The position numbers and the translations under genes are program-made. Below are positions 1 to 7,942 of a DNA stretch of 40,191 nt, piece after piece; positions within the stretch are counted from its first letter, which is position 1, and every line of letters starts with the position of its first letter. Origin of the DNA: Bacteroidota bacterium (GTDB taxonomy: Bacteria; Bacteroidota; Bacteroidia; Flavobacteriales_D; Crocinitomicaceae); NCBI GenBank assembly GCA_024280155.1, contig JAJRQQ010000055.1, forward strand, positions 1-40,191. Reading direction: 5' to 3'. The notes beneath the pieces are model-generated. The model was not told where the DNA came from. It made no database searches and saw nothing but the letters and a program-made list of their open reading frames with translations.

Positions 1-270
1 AACCATTGCTCGAGCATCATTCTTGTTAATCGGACGTTCCTCTCCTTTCCCTTGACGTTTTACAGAAGCATCTGTATTGAGTGCGACAATCATCTTGTTG
101 CCTAATTCTGCAGCTTGTGCTAAATATGTCACATGACCTTTATGAAGAATATCAAAACAACCGTTGGTGAAAACGACTTTCTCTCCTTTCAATCGCCACG
201 TAGCAATCTTCTTTTTTGCGGGTTCTGTATCTAAAATCTTCGATTCAATATAATCTAAACGTGTCATCAT
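1..270 (-). CDS. rfaE2: D-glycero-beta-D-manno-heptose 1-phosphate adenylyltransferase (N-terminal part)
   Basis: The first 90 codons are present; the rest runs off the left edge. A nucleotidyltransferase signature is readable at residues 34-46 ([13 protein letters not shown]), containing the HxGH-type nucleotide-binding motif of cytidylyltransferase-like enzymes. The Gly/Lys-rich segment [11 protein letters not shown] follows, as in the RfaE C-terminal domain. In this family the protein transfers AMP to heptose 1-phosphate to make ADP-heptose for the LPS inner core; here it appears as a stand-alone domain without the kinase half. The start ATG at 270 overlaps the TGA of the upstream membrane-protein gene in an ATGA arrangement, so it is translationally coupled and belongs to the panC-led operon. 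A second ATG at 267 is an equally possible start. The family call is firm; other nucleotidyltransferases are less likely given the motif context. Confidence 0.88.
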   Translation of the reverse strand, partial: MMTRLDYIESKILDTEPAKKKIATWRLKGEKVVFTNGCFDILHKGHVTYLAQAAELGNKMIVALNTDASVKRQGKGEERPINKNDARAMV

Positions 271-1241
271 AATGTCTCTACTTTTTCTTGTCGCTGGATT
301 AAAAATAAAGATAATAATCCAATCACAACGATTAAAACTGTTTGCGCCACCCAAAGAAAAATACCAAATGCAGCAAAATCAATATTGTAAATCAATAAGA
401 CTTGTGTTACCCATAAAGGATAAATTCCAATTCCACCAGGCAATAAAGCGACAGCTGTTGCTCCGACAAGAAAAGCACCAAACACGCAACCAATCACCAT
501 CATACTTGTTTCAGGAAAAGCTTGAGCAAAGAGCCAAATTGAACCAACATAACAAGACCAGATAAATAAAGTATGTCCAATAAACGCCCATTTCTTTTTC
601 ATTGTCCAGACAGATTTAAGTCCTTCGTAAAAACCTTTTAATTTAGAAATAACGAACAATTTGAACTTTTCATTCTTCAGGTAAAACACTAAAAGAATCA
701 GTCCAAGAATAAAACCAACAATCAAAACCGTCCAAATTACAGTCGGTGAAATTCCACTCGATTCTGTTTGTGTGATTTGTTTAAACTCTTCTGAATTTGC
801 TTGTAATATTCCTGTAATAAAAAAAACGATTCCGAGCATAATTACATCAATTACTCTTTCTATAACAATCGTTGCAAAACCTTTTTCGAAAGGAACATCT
901 TCGTAGCTTGTCATAAGTCCTGCACGAGCAATTTCACCGGAACGAGGAACTGTAAAATTGATAATATAGCCCGCCATCACAGAATAAAATGAATTCCAAA
1001 AAGAAGGTTTATAACCTAAGGGTTCGAGAAGGAAAAGCCAGCGATATGCACGACTCATGTGGCTCAAAACAGCTATGAACAGACCTAGTCCAACCCAAAA
1101 ATAATTTGCTCCCAGAAAAGCACTTTTAGTTTGTTCAATTTGTTCTTCTGTTAGACCGCTAAAAAAATACCATGTAAGATAAACACCTATTCCGATAGGA
1201 ATAACAATCTTCGCTATTTTAATAAGTTGGTCTTTCAACAA
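267..1241 (-). CDS. YbhN/UPF0104-type flippase-like integral membrane protein
   Basis: A 324-residue protein with about eight hydrophobic segments and the pattern of the lysylphosphatidylglycerol synthase transmembrane region family (PF03706). Recognisable points are the SRAYRW segment after TM2, the [14 protein letters not shown] loop, the VIERVIDV segment and a Gly-rich [10 protein letters not shown] loop near the C terminus. Family members are inner-membrane proteins thought to move lipids or glycolipids; the substrate here is unknown. It starts with TTG directly after the panD stop codon, with no ATG available before TM1. Its stop overlaps the rfaE2 start. Co-transcription with rfaE2 would fit an envelope-lipid role, but that is inference from context. 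Confidence 0.8.
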   Translation of the reverse strand: MLKDQLIKIAKIVIPIGIGVYLTWYFFSGLTEEQIEQTKSAFLGANYFWVGLGLFIAVLSHMSRAYRWLFLLEPLGYKPSFWNSFYSVMAGYIINFTVPRSGEIARAGLMTSYEDVPFEKGFATIVIERVIDVIMLGIVFFITGILQANSEEFKQITQTESSGISPTVIWTVLIVGFILGLILLVFYLKNEKFKLFVISKLKGFYEGLKSVWTMKKKWAFIGHTLFIWSCYVGSIWLFAQAFPETSMMVIGCVFGAFLVGATAVALLPGGIGIYPLWVTQVLLIYNIDFAAFGIFLWVAQTVLIVVIGLLSLFLIQRQEKVETL

Positions 1242-1592
1242 TTAGTCAATTAAATTGGTCTCTTCATTTGGAAAAACAAGAGATGGTTTGAAGTTTTTCG
1301 CTTCATTCATATCCATAAAACCATAACCAATGATAATAATTTTATCCCCGACAGCAACACGACGAGCAGCAGGTCCATTAAGACATATCGTGCCTGATTT
1401 TCGTTCTCCCTTAATCGTGTATGTCTCAAAACGTTCTCCGTTATTAACATTTACAATTTGGACACGTTCACCTTCCACCATATTAGACGCCTCCATTAAT
1501 TCTTCATCAATCGTGATGCTACCAATATAATTAAGGTCTGCTTGGGTAACAGAAACACGGTGTATTTTAGATTTTACGACTTGTATTAACAT
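1242..1592 (-). CDS. panD: Aspartate 1-decarboxylase proenzyme
   Basis: A 116-residue protein of the usual PanD length. It converts L-aspartate to beta-alanine for pantothenate synthesis. The self-cleavage site Gly24-Ser25 lies in YIGSITID; Ser25 becomes the catalytic pyruvoyl group. Lys9 in KSKIHR, the Tyr22 before the site, the NGERFETY strand (active-site Arg/Thr) and the LNGPAARR loop are all conserved, so an active tetrameric enzyme is expected. It lies 33 bp downstream of panC, the next pantothenate gene, and is followed without a gap by the YbhN-like gene. Confidence 0.97.
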   Translation of the reverse strand: MLIQVVKSKIHRVSVTQADLNYIGSITIDEELMEASNMVEGERVQIVNVNNGERFETYTIKGERKSGTICLNGPAARRVAVGDKIIIIGYGFMDMNEAKNFKPSLVFPNEETNLID

Positions 1593-1625
1593 TGTATTTT
1601 CAATTCTTTGGGCAAATATAGTTGA

Positions 1626-2483
1626 TTATTTTGTTCTATTATCGGTCAATTGTAAATTATCAATCAAGCGAACCTCATTACAAAAAGAAGCAACACAAGC
1701 ATGAGCACCTGGAATCCATTTGGTTAATGATTTTAAAGTTGCAGGATCAACGATATCAAAATATTCTAAATCAATACTAGATAATTGATATAGGTCTCGA
1801 ATCAATTCTTTCACTTGAAAAGGAGAAAAACAGCAAGACAATTCTTTCGCAATCAACAAAGATTTGGAGATTAAGACAGCCGTTTCCTTGTCTTTTTCAG
1901 ATAATCGAGCATTACGACTACTGCTTGCAAGTCCAGATTCTTCACGAATAATTTTACAAGGAATAATTTCAACAGGAAGTCCCAGTTCTTTCACCATAAA
2001 CTGAATAACAGCCAATTGCTGAAAATCTTTTTCTCCAAAGAATGCGAAATCTGGTTCAACAATGTCAAAAAATCGCTTCACGACATTCATTACACCATCA
2101 AAATGCCCGGGTCGGAATTTTCCTTCCATTACTGTAGCGACATCACCTAAATCAACCGAAATGTTCTCAAAAGTTGCAGGATACATATCTTCAACAGTCG
2201 GAATAAAAACAATAAGATTTGGATACGGAGCTAGCAACTTTAGATCTTCATCTATTGTTCTAGGATAGAGTTCTAAATCGCTTTTTTTATTAAATTGAGT
2301 AGGGTTCACAAAAATACTCACAACCACTACATCTGCATATTTAAACGCTTTCTCAACTAGAGAAATATGACCATGATGAAGTGCCCCCATCGTTGGAACA
2401 AAACCTATTTTATGCTTTGTTTTTAATTCTTGAATCGTTTTATTCAAAGATTCAACCGAAGTAAAGATGTTATTTTCTGACAT
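1626..2483 (-). CDS. panC: Pantothenate synthetase
   Basis: A 285-residue cytosolic ligase joining pantoate and beta-alanine with ATP. The ATP-binding signature PTMGALHHGHISLV is at residues 30-43, with the HxGH motif. FVNPTQF, FFGEKDFQQLAVI and the KIIREESGLASSSRNARL loop (KMSKS-equivalent SSSRN) are intact. It is the first gene of the minus-strand operon panC-panD-YbhN-rfaE2. A -7 box (TAGTTTTG on the minus strand, 2504-2511) lies 21 bp before the ATG, in the short divergent space shared with the glycogen-synthase-like gene. Confidence 0.97.
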   Translation of the reverse strand: MSENNIFTSVESLNKTIQELKTKHKIGFVPTMGALHHGHISLVEKAFKYADVVVVSIFVNPTQFNKKSDLELYPRTIDEDLKLLAPYPNLIVFIPTVEDMYPATFENISVDLGDVATVMEGKFRPGHFDGVMNVVKRFFDIVEPDFAFFGEKDFQQLAVIQFMVKELGLPVEIIPCKIIREESGLASSSRNARLSEKDKETAVLISKSLLIAKELSCCFSPFQVKELIRDLYQLSSIDLEYFDIVDPATLKSLTKWIPGAHACVASFCNEVRLIDNLQLTDNRTK

Positions 2484-2503
2484 TTAAACAAAATTGAAAG
2501 CAA

Positions 2504-2511
2504 CAAAACTA
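2504..2511 (-). promoter_or_regulatory. -7 promoter box for panC operon
   Basis: TAGTTTTG on the minus strand matches the Bacteroidota consensus TAnnTTTG and is 21 bp before the panC ATG. No convincing -33 TTTG was seen. Confidence 0.5.
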
Positions 2512-2544
2512 TGTGTTTTTGTTGAAGTTTCACATTTTTTTGTA

Positions 2545-2552
2545 TATTTTTG
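2545..2552 (+). promoter_or_regulatory. -7 promoter box for the glycogen-synthase-like gene
   Basis: TATTTTTG fits TAnnTTTG, 26 bp before the ATG at 2579. A TTTG at 2518-2521 could be the -33 element, though the spacing (23 bp) is a little long. It supports the start at 2579 rather than an upstream codon. Confidence 0.5.
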
Positions 2553-2578
2553 TATTCGTTATTACCAATAAACAATTC

Positions 2579-3400
2579 ATGGAGAAGAAAAAAATATTAT
2601 TTATCTCTCAAGAGGTATCGCCATTTTTGCCAAAATCAGAAGTCTGTCTCTCTGCAAGAGGGATTGCACAAGGAATTCAAGAATCTGGAAAAGAGATTCG
2701 CGTTTTCATGCCACGTTTTGGTGTGATCAATGAGCGTAGACATCAATTACATGAAGTTATCCGCCTTTCTGGAATGAACCTAATTATTGATGATACAGAC
2801 CATCCATTAATCATTAAAGTAGCTTCAATTTCTCAAGCCAGAATGCAAGTTTACTTTATAGATAATGATGAGTATTTCAAAAGAAAAAGTACTATCCTTG
2901 ATGAAAAAGAAGTCGAGCACGCTGATAATGATGAACGTTCAATGTTTTTCTGTAGAGGCGTTTTAGAAACGGTTAAAAAATTAGGTTGGCAACCAGATGT
3001 AATTCACTGTAGTGGATGGATGACAGCATTAATGCCAATGTACCTAAAAGAGATTTACAAAGATGATCCTCATTTTGCAAATACGAAAGTAGTTTATAAC
3101 CTCTACAATGATAGCTTTAACAATAATTGGGACAAACGCTTTCCTGAAAAGCTTAAATTTGATGGCTTTAGCGATGAGATTGTAAAAGAATTTGAAAACG
3201 CAAATTATAATTCAATTACAGAGAACGTAACAAAATATGTAGACGGTTTAATCGTTAGTAGTGAAGAATTAACAACTGAGGTAAGAAAAGCATTTGATGA
3301 TGCTGACTGTGATAAATTAGATTTTGTTGCTGAGGAACATCAAGTGAAAGAAATTTCAGAATTTTTGGATAAAGTAATTGGTACAGAAGTTTTATCATAA
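2579..3400 (+). CDS. Glycogen/starch-synthase-like protein (GT5 N-terminal domain only)
   Basis: A 273-residue protein beginning MEKKKILFISQEVSPF, the typical opening of the GT5 glycogen synthase catalytic domain (PF08323). It also has the VFMPRFG strand and the DVIHCSGWMTALMP segment, corresponding to the DVVHCHDW region of GlgA. Full glycogen synthases are about 480-530 residues; the C-terminal GT1-like half that binds ADP-glucose is absent. The K-x-G-G substrate motif near the N terminus is replaced by KSEVCLS. The ATG at 2579 is chosen because the consensus domain starts there and a -7 box lies before it. It is cytosolic. Synthesis of glycogen by this protein alone is doubtful; the function is unknown. 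It precedes the DUF4270 lipoprotein by 1 bp. Confidence 0.75.
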   Translation: MEKKKILFISQEVSPFLPKSEVCLSARGIAQGIQESGKEIRVFMPRFGVINERRHQLHEVIRLSGMNLIIDDTDHPLIIKVASISQARMQVYFIDNDEYFKRKSTILDEKEVEHADNDERSMFFCRGVLETVKKLGWQPDVIHCSGWMTALMPMYLKEIYKDDPHFANTKVVYNLYNDSFNNNWDKRFPEKLKFDGFSDEIVKEFENANYNSITENVTKYVDGLIVSSEELTTEVRKAFDDADCDKLDFVAEEHQVKEISEFLDKVIGTEVLS

Positions 3401-3401
3401 T

Positions 3402-4718
3402 ATGAACAAATTTTCAACTGCATTGTGGCGGAAGAGTTTCACTCTTGCCGCTACTTTTTTGCTCATCGTTTTAGTGATTTTTTCTTGTAAAAAGAAAGAA
3501 AGCACTCTAGGGCAAGGTATTATAGATCAAAGTGAGCTCCTCTCATCAGACGGCGTGGACACATTCTCTTTAAAAACCTACTCTTATTTTGATGACTCGG
3601 TCGGTTCAGATAATGCACCTTTCGTCTTGTTGGGTTCATATAACGACCCTATCTTTGGAACTGTGACGAATGAATTCTATACACAAATTCGCCTTTCAGG
3701 AAACGCACCCGACTTTGGAGACCTAAGTACTGTTATTATTGATTCTGTTATTCTTGGACTAGAATACATCGGTTTTTATGGTGAAACAGGGACTCAAACT
3801 GTAGAAGTTTATGAAATTGGTGAAGATTTCTATGTCGATTCAACCTATTATTCTTTTCAAACTTTAACAGATGCCACGGGAACAGATTTGGTTTTATCAG
3901 GGATGAATAACCTGAATTTTGACACAGAAAACACAACCGTAATTGGAGGTGATACTGTTGATGCTCAGTTAAGAATCCCTTTGGATACTAACTTTGCTAG
4001 AGCATTGATGGTAGAGGCGCAATCAGGAAATGGTAATTTCGTTGACAACGATGCGTTTGTATCTTATTTCAAAGGTTTACACATTAAGACAAACAATGGG
4101 CTACAATCGAGTGGAACCGGTGGAATATTTTACTTTAATGTAAACGACCCACTTTCACAGATGACAATTTATTACAGGTTAGCAGGAGAATCTAAAAGTT
4201 TTAATTTCATTATTAATTCGAATTCAGCTGATTTCAATCAAGTTACTCTCGACAACTCAACGACAAGTGTAGGAGCTGTTCTCGCGGATAGCACCCTTGG
4301 GCAAATTGAATATTACACCCAAAGTTTTGGAAGTAGAGCTCGAGTGATTTTTGATGGAATTAACAATTTACCCAAAACAGCGGTTATACATAAAGCTGTT
4401 TTAGAATTACCCGTTTCTTACCAAAGTAATGACAATTTACACCCAGGTGTAAATGTTTCCGTAGCAACTTTTATTGAAAGTGGCTCAACAGATTTATTTA
4501 GCGTAAACTCCATTGGAGAATACAATGACTTTACGAAAAAATATGAAATCGATCTTCGGTCATATGTACAAGCTGTGATAAATGGAGATATTGAGAATCA
4601 CGGGTTGGTACTTTCGCCAATTTTACATAACACCTCATCAATTCGAATTGTTTTCAATGGACCAAATACGGGAAATAAAGCAAAACCAAAATTGACCATA
4701 TTATATACTGAATTTTAA
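3402..4718 (+). CDS. DUF4270 family lipoprotein
   Basis: A 438-residue protein with an N-terminal membrane segment ending in a lipobox-like IFSC followed by KKKES, so probably a lipoprotein anchored at Cys about 28. The mature part starts LGQGIIDQSELLSS and is rich in beta strand, with a C-terminal segment that ends in a conserved KPKLTILYTEF strand. This layout and the position between the glycogen-synthase-like gene and glmS match the DUF4270 family, which is widespread in Bacteroidota and of unknown function. The ATG at 3402 is chosen because the signal peptide starts there; an upstream in-frame start would overlap the previous gene needlessly. Its role at the cell surface is inferred from the lipobox only. 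Confidence 0.8.
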   Translation: MNKFSTALWRKSFTLAATFLLIVLVIFSCKKKESTLGQGIIDQSELLSSDGVDTFSLKTYSYFDDSVGSDNAPFVLLGSYNDPIFGTVTNEFYTQIRLSGNAPDFGDLSTVIIDSVILGLEYIGFYGETGTQTVEVYEIGEDFYVDSTYYSFQTLTDATGTDLVLSGMNNLNFDTENTTVIGGDTVDAQLRIPLDTNFARALMVEAQSGNGNFVDNDAFVSYFKGLHIKTNNGLQSSGTGGIFYFNVNDPLSQMTIYYRLAGESKSFNFIINSNSADFNQVTLDNSTTSVGAVLADSTLGQIEYYTQSFGSRARVIFDGINNLPKTAVIHKAVLELPVSYQSNDNLHPGVNVSVATFIESGSTDLFSVNSIGEYNDFTKKYEIDLRSYVQAVINGDIENHGLVLSPILHNTSSIRIVFNGPNTGNKAKPKLTILYTEF

Positions 4719-4731
4719 TACCTACCTAATT

Positions 4732-6576
4732 ATGTGTGGAATTGTAGCTTACATCGGAAAAAAAGATGCTTATGAAATCGTTGTAAAAGGTTTAAAACGA
4801 TTAGAATATAGAGGTTATGATAGTGCTGGGGTTGCATTATTAACGGATGGAAATTTAAACTTGTACAAAAAACAAGGAAAGGTTGCCAATCTTGAAGAAT
4901 TCACTAAAGACAAAGACAAAAGTGGGAGAGTTGGTATTGGTCATACGAGGTGGGCAACTCATGGTGAACCAAATGATGTAAATGCACATCCTCACATGTC
5001 GAATAACGGAGAAATTGCTCTGATACACAATGGGATTATTGAAAATTATGATTCAATTAAAAGAGAACTCCTAACCAAAGGCTATACATTTCAATCAGAA
5101 ACAGATACTGAAGTATTGACCATCTTAGTTGAAGATATTAAAAAAAATACAAACGGAACTTATGCTGAATCTTTACGTTTGGCCCTGCAACAAGTTGTGG
5201 GTGCTTATGCAATTGTAATGATATCCAAAGAAAATCCTAGACAACTCATTGCTGCTCGAAAAAGTAGTCCTTTAGTTGTAGGAATAGGAAAGGATGGAGA
5301 TTTCTTTTGTGCTTCTGATGCAACTCCAATTGTAGAGTACACAAAAAAAGTGGTCTATCTTGATGATGAAGAGATTGCTGTTTTAGATTTAGATGATGGA
5401 CTTAAATTATACAGCATTGATGATGTTCAAAAAACACCCTACATTCAAGAGTTAGAAATAAAACTTGAATCACTTGAAAAAGGAGGGTACGACCATTTTA
5501 TGCTGAAGGAAATTCACGAACAACCTCGATCAATTACAGATTGCTTCCGTGGGAGATTAAATGCTGAGGAAGCTTGGGTTTCTTTAGGTGGAATTAAAGA
5601 ATATGAGCAAAAAATGATTGATGCAAAACGTATCATCATGATTGCTTGCGGGACATCATGGCACGCAGCTTTAGTTGGAGAATATTTATTTGAAGATCTT
5701 GCTCGTATCAATGTCGAAGTTGAATATGCAAGTGAATTTAGGTACAGAAATCCTATTATAAATGAAGATGATATCGTAATTGCTATTTCTCAATCAGGCG
5801 AAACAGCTGATACTTTAGCAGCACTTGAATTAGCAAAATCAAAAGGCGCGACTATTTTAGGGATATGTAATGTTGTAGGTTCTTCAATTTCAAGAATAAC
5901 TGACGCAGGTTCTTACACACACGCAGGACCCGAAATCGGTGTAGCATCGACAAAAGCATTTACAGCTCAAGTGACTGTTTTAACATTGATGGCACTCTCT
6001 TTAGCGAAGAAAAAAGGTTCGATTAGTGATACTAAGTTTAGAACAATGCTTTCTGAATTAGAAATTATTCCTCAAAAAGTTCAGGAGATATTAGACATTA
6101 ACGATAAAATAAAAACAATATCGGCAGAATACAAAGATGCAACCAATGCACTGTATTTAGGGCGTGGAAGTTCATTTCCTGTTGCTTTAGAAGGTGCATT
6201 AAAATTAAAAGAGATTTCTTATATTCACGCAGAAGGTTATCCAGCGGCAGAAATGAAACACGGTCCAATTGCATTGATTGATGAAGAAATGCCTGTGTTT
6301 GTTATCGCAACCCAAGGTCCTTCATACGAGAAAGTGGTGAGTAATATTCAAGAAGTAAAGGCAAGAAAGGGTAAACTAATTGCAATTGTCACTGAAGGAG
6401 ATGAACAGGTGAAAGAAATCGCTGATCACGTAATTGAAATACCTGAAGCAGATGAGCATTTGATTCCATTGTTAGCGACTATTCCTTTCCAGTTATTGTC
6501 ATACCATATTGCGGTGATGCGTAATTGTAATGTTGATCAACCAAGAAACTTGGCAAAATCTGTGACCGTTGAATAA
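4732..6576 (+). CDS. glmS: Glutamine-fructose-6-phosphate aminotransferase (isomerizing)
   Basis: A 614-residue GlmS (usual length about 610). It makes glucosamine 6-phosphate from fructose 6-phosphate and glutamine, the entry to UDP-GlcNAc for peptidoglycan and LPS. The N-terminal Cys2 nucleophile is in MCGIVAYIG. The glutaminase motifs YRGYDSAGVA and GHTRWATHG, and the HNGIIEN loop, are intact. Two SIS domains follow (IACGTSWHA and SQSGETADT in the first, GRGSSFPVALEGALKLKE in the second), and the C terminus is the conserved PRNLAKSVTVE. It is 13 bp after the DUF4270 gene and overlaps the next gene by 8 bp. No ribozyme-like leader is seen in the short upstream space. Confidence 0.98.
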   Translation: MCGIVAYIGKKDAYEIVVKGLKRLEYRGYDSAGVALLTDGNLNLYKKQGKVANLEEFTKDKDKSGRVGIGHTRWATHGEPNDVNAHPHMSNNGEIALIHNGIIENYDSIKRELLTKGYTFQSETDTEVLTILVEDIKKNTNGTYAESLRLALQQVVGAYAIVMISKENPRQLIAARKSSPLVVGIGKDGDFFCASDATPIVEYTKKVVYLDDEEIAVLDLDDGLKLYSIDDVQKTPYIQELEIKLESLEKGGYDHFMLKEIHEQPRSITDCFRGRLNAEEAWVSLGGIKEYEQKMIDAKRIIMIACGTSWHAALVGEYLFEDLARINVEVEYASEFRYRNPIINEDDIVIAISQSGETADTLAALELAKSKGATILGICNVVGSSISRITDAGSYTHAGPEIGVASTKAFTAQVTVLTLMALSLAKKKGSISDTKFRTMLSELEIIPQKVQEILDINDKIKTISAEYKDATNALYLGRGSSFPVALEGALKLKEISYIHAEGYPAAEMKHGPIALIDEEMPVFVIATQGPSYEKVVSNIQEVKARKGKLIAIVTEGDEQVKEIADHVIEIPEADEHLIPLLATIPFQLLSYHIAVMRNCNVDQPRNLAKSVTVE

Positions 6577-6910
6577 TTCAAAAGGACAAGATTTTTTTAA
6601 AGATGTTCTCGATGTTGCACGATTAACCCCAAAAGGTAGGGTAACTTCTTATGGTGCAATCGCGAAATATTTAGGAGCGCCAAAATCAAGTAGAATGGTT
6701 GGTTGGGCAATGAATAAAGCGCATCAATTCCCTGATGTCCCCGCTCATCGAGTGGTAAATCGAATAGGATTATTAACAGGGAAAATGCATTTTTCTCCCC
6801 CAGAATTAATGGAAGGGAGATTGAAAGGTGAAGGAATTACAGTAGTAAATGATAAAATCGTTGAATTCAAACGATATTTTTGGGATCCTACAGATGAATT
6901 AGAACTATAA
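6569..6910 (+). CDS. Alkyltransferase-like protein (MGMT DNA-binding domain without the reactive Cys)
   Basis: A 113-residue protein of the 6-O-methylguanine DNA methyltransferase DNA-binding family (PF01035). PKGRVTSYGAIAKYLG (residues 21-36) and SSRMVGWAM (40-48) form the winged-helix and Arg-finger region. The alkyl-acceptor motif PCHRV reads PAHRV at residues 58-62, so the Cys is Ala. That makes it an ATL protein, which in other species binds O6-alkylguanine and hands the lesion to nucleotide excision repair. The start is TTG at 6569: an in-frame TGA lies two codons upstream and the next ATG would remove the domain. It overlaps glmS by 8 bp, suggesting coupled translation. Confidence 0.85.
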   Translation: MNNSKGQDFFKDVLDVARLTPKGRVTSYGAIAKYLGAPKSSRMVGWAMNKAHQFPDVPAHRVVNRIGLLTGKMHFSPPELMEGRLKGEGITVVNDKIVEFKRYFWDPTDELEL

Positions 6911-7150
6911 ATTCTTTAATTGCATTAAGAACAAAGTCTCATTCCCTGACAGTTTAGCAAGAACAGAAAGCTCATTACTGATTGTTGTCAATTCTTCTTT
7001 GATTAATTCATCCGACAGCTGATTTTTCCTTTCTTCTAAAAAATCAATGCGGTGAATCAATTCTTTTCCTTCTTCTAATCGTTCTTCATATTCTGAAGTA
7101 CAAGAAGACGTGGATAATCCGATTAAAATTAACAGTAGTAGTGTTTTCAT
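6905..7150 (-). CDS. Small lipoprotein of unknown function
   Basis: An 81-residue protein with a signal peptide (MKTLLLLILIGLS) ending at a lipobox-like TSSC, so probably lipid-anchored at Cys 16. The mature part (about 65 residues) is highly charged and helical, with heptad-like EERLEEGKELIHRIDFLEERK, suggesting a short coiled coil. The ATG at 7150 is chosen over an upstream start because the signal peptide begins there and a TATCTTTG -7 box sits 6 bp before it. It converges with, and overlaps by 6 bp, the 3' end of the ATL gene. I do not recognise the family. Confidence 0.6.
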   Translation of the reverse strand: MKTLLLLILIGLSTSSCTSEYEERLEEGKELIHRIDFLEERKNQLSDELIKEELTTISNELSVLAKLSGNETLFLMQLKNL

Positions 7151-7156
7151 AGACAA

Positions 7157-7164
7157 CAAAGATA
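7157..7164 (-). promoter_or_regulatory. -7 promoter box for the small lipoprotein gene
   Basis: TATCTTTG on the minus strand, 6 bp before the ATG. A TTTG 16 bp further upstream could be the -33 element. It excludes a start upstream of 7150. Confidence 0.5.
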
Positions 7165-7414
7165 AAGAATTATCAAGGAACAAACGGAACAAAATATTCA
7201 TTCATAGCATGGAAACTATCATTTATAGGTAGAGAATAATCAATTTTCCTATTTTTTAATTGTTTAGCATTAGTGTCCGATAAAAATACAGAATTTATCT
7301 AAATCATACCTCTAAGTCAATAAAAGCATTAAAATTTTCTTTTAAATGAAAAGCATGGTGTCTATTTATATTCGTGAATTATTTATGAGGAGTGAAAAAG
7401 AAAGAAAAAATCAA

Positions 7415-7555
7415 GTCGAAACAATGCTTCCACGCGCTCTGCTGAAAATCAATAATTTCTACAAAAGAAGTGTTTTGCAAACACAATGACGGAGCACTTT
7501 TGTGCAATTATTGTGATTTTCATCATTCACACCCCCATCGGCCCGCTGTTTCGAC
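7415..7555. repeat. Nested long inverted repeat inside the insertion
   Basis: Outer arms GTCGAAACA (7415-7423) and TGTTTCGAC (7547-7555) are exact complements. Inside, 7444-7472 pairs with 7495-7521 through GAAAATC, AATAATT and ACAAAAG blocks separated by 2-3 base bulges. The top could form GTGTTT/AAACAC or stay as a loop. Confidence 0.5.
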
Positions 7556-7698
7556 AGGCCAACGCACTTCCGATTTCGCTTCGAAATATTCATTTTGTTT
7601 GAAAAGACGTGGTTCCTCCCTTCGAATTAAAATTCATTGCAATGAATAAAAATCTTTAATTTTTACGAAGAACTAAAAAGTGCATTCATAAATTTAGT

Positions 7699-7853
7699 GG
7701 GCACCAAAACACCGCAAAATTCGTAAATTTAAACAACTGTTTGAGGAGGTACGACGAGTTTTGTTTAAATTAGAATTGAGGATGATTTTGGTCGTTAAAT
7801 TTGTGACAGCACTAGACTTTTTTGTTACTTTTTTCGGCAATGGAAAAAAGTAA
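7699..7853 (+). repeat. Dispersed non-coding repeat, copy A
   Basis: About 155 bp, clearly similar (roughly 80-85% by eye) to the reverse complement of 12595-12744. Shared landmarks are GGGCACCAAAACACCGCAA, AATTTAAACAACTGTTTGAG, GGATGA-TTTGGTCGT and a CTTTTTTG-TACTTTTT-GGCAATG end. It contains a perfect 11-bp-arm hairpin, 7726-7736 with 7761-7771, around the loop GAGGAGGTACGACGAG. Confidence 0.65.
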
Positions 7854-7942
7854 AGAAAGATTTAACTTTAATATTTAATCGGACACTAATAATTGTTTAG
7901 TCATATTTTTAGAAAGCTCAAATAAACATTTATCTTTACACT

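Larger units (their letters stand above)
7257..7900. mobile_element. MITE-like non-coding insertion with 11-bp target duplication
   Basis: The 11-mer TAATTGTTTAG occurs at 7257-7267 and again at 7890-7900. Just inside are inverted ends: TTAGTGTCCGATAAA from 7270 on the left, and TTTAATCGGACACTAA ending at 7889 on the right. The enclosed 622 bp has no credible open reading frame, so there is no transposase and this would be a non-autonomous element. Target duplications of 10-12 bp are known for IS4-group elements, but I cannot assign a family. The interior carries a nested hairpin (7415-7555) and a segment (7699-7853) also present near 12600-12744. The left end has two extra bases (CA) before the inverted repeat. 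Confidence 0.6.

Noticed and set aside
4732-4760. A glmS ribozyme or leader element before glmS
   Set aside because: Only 13 bp separate the previous stop from the glmS start, too short for such an element.
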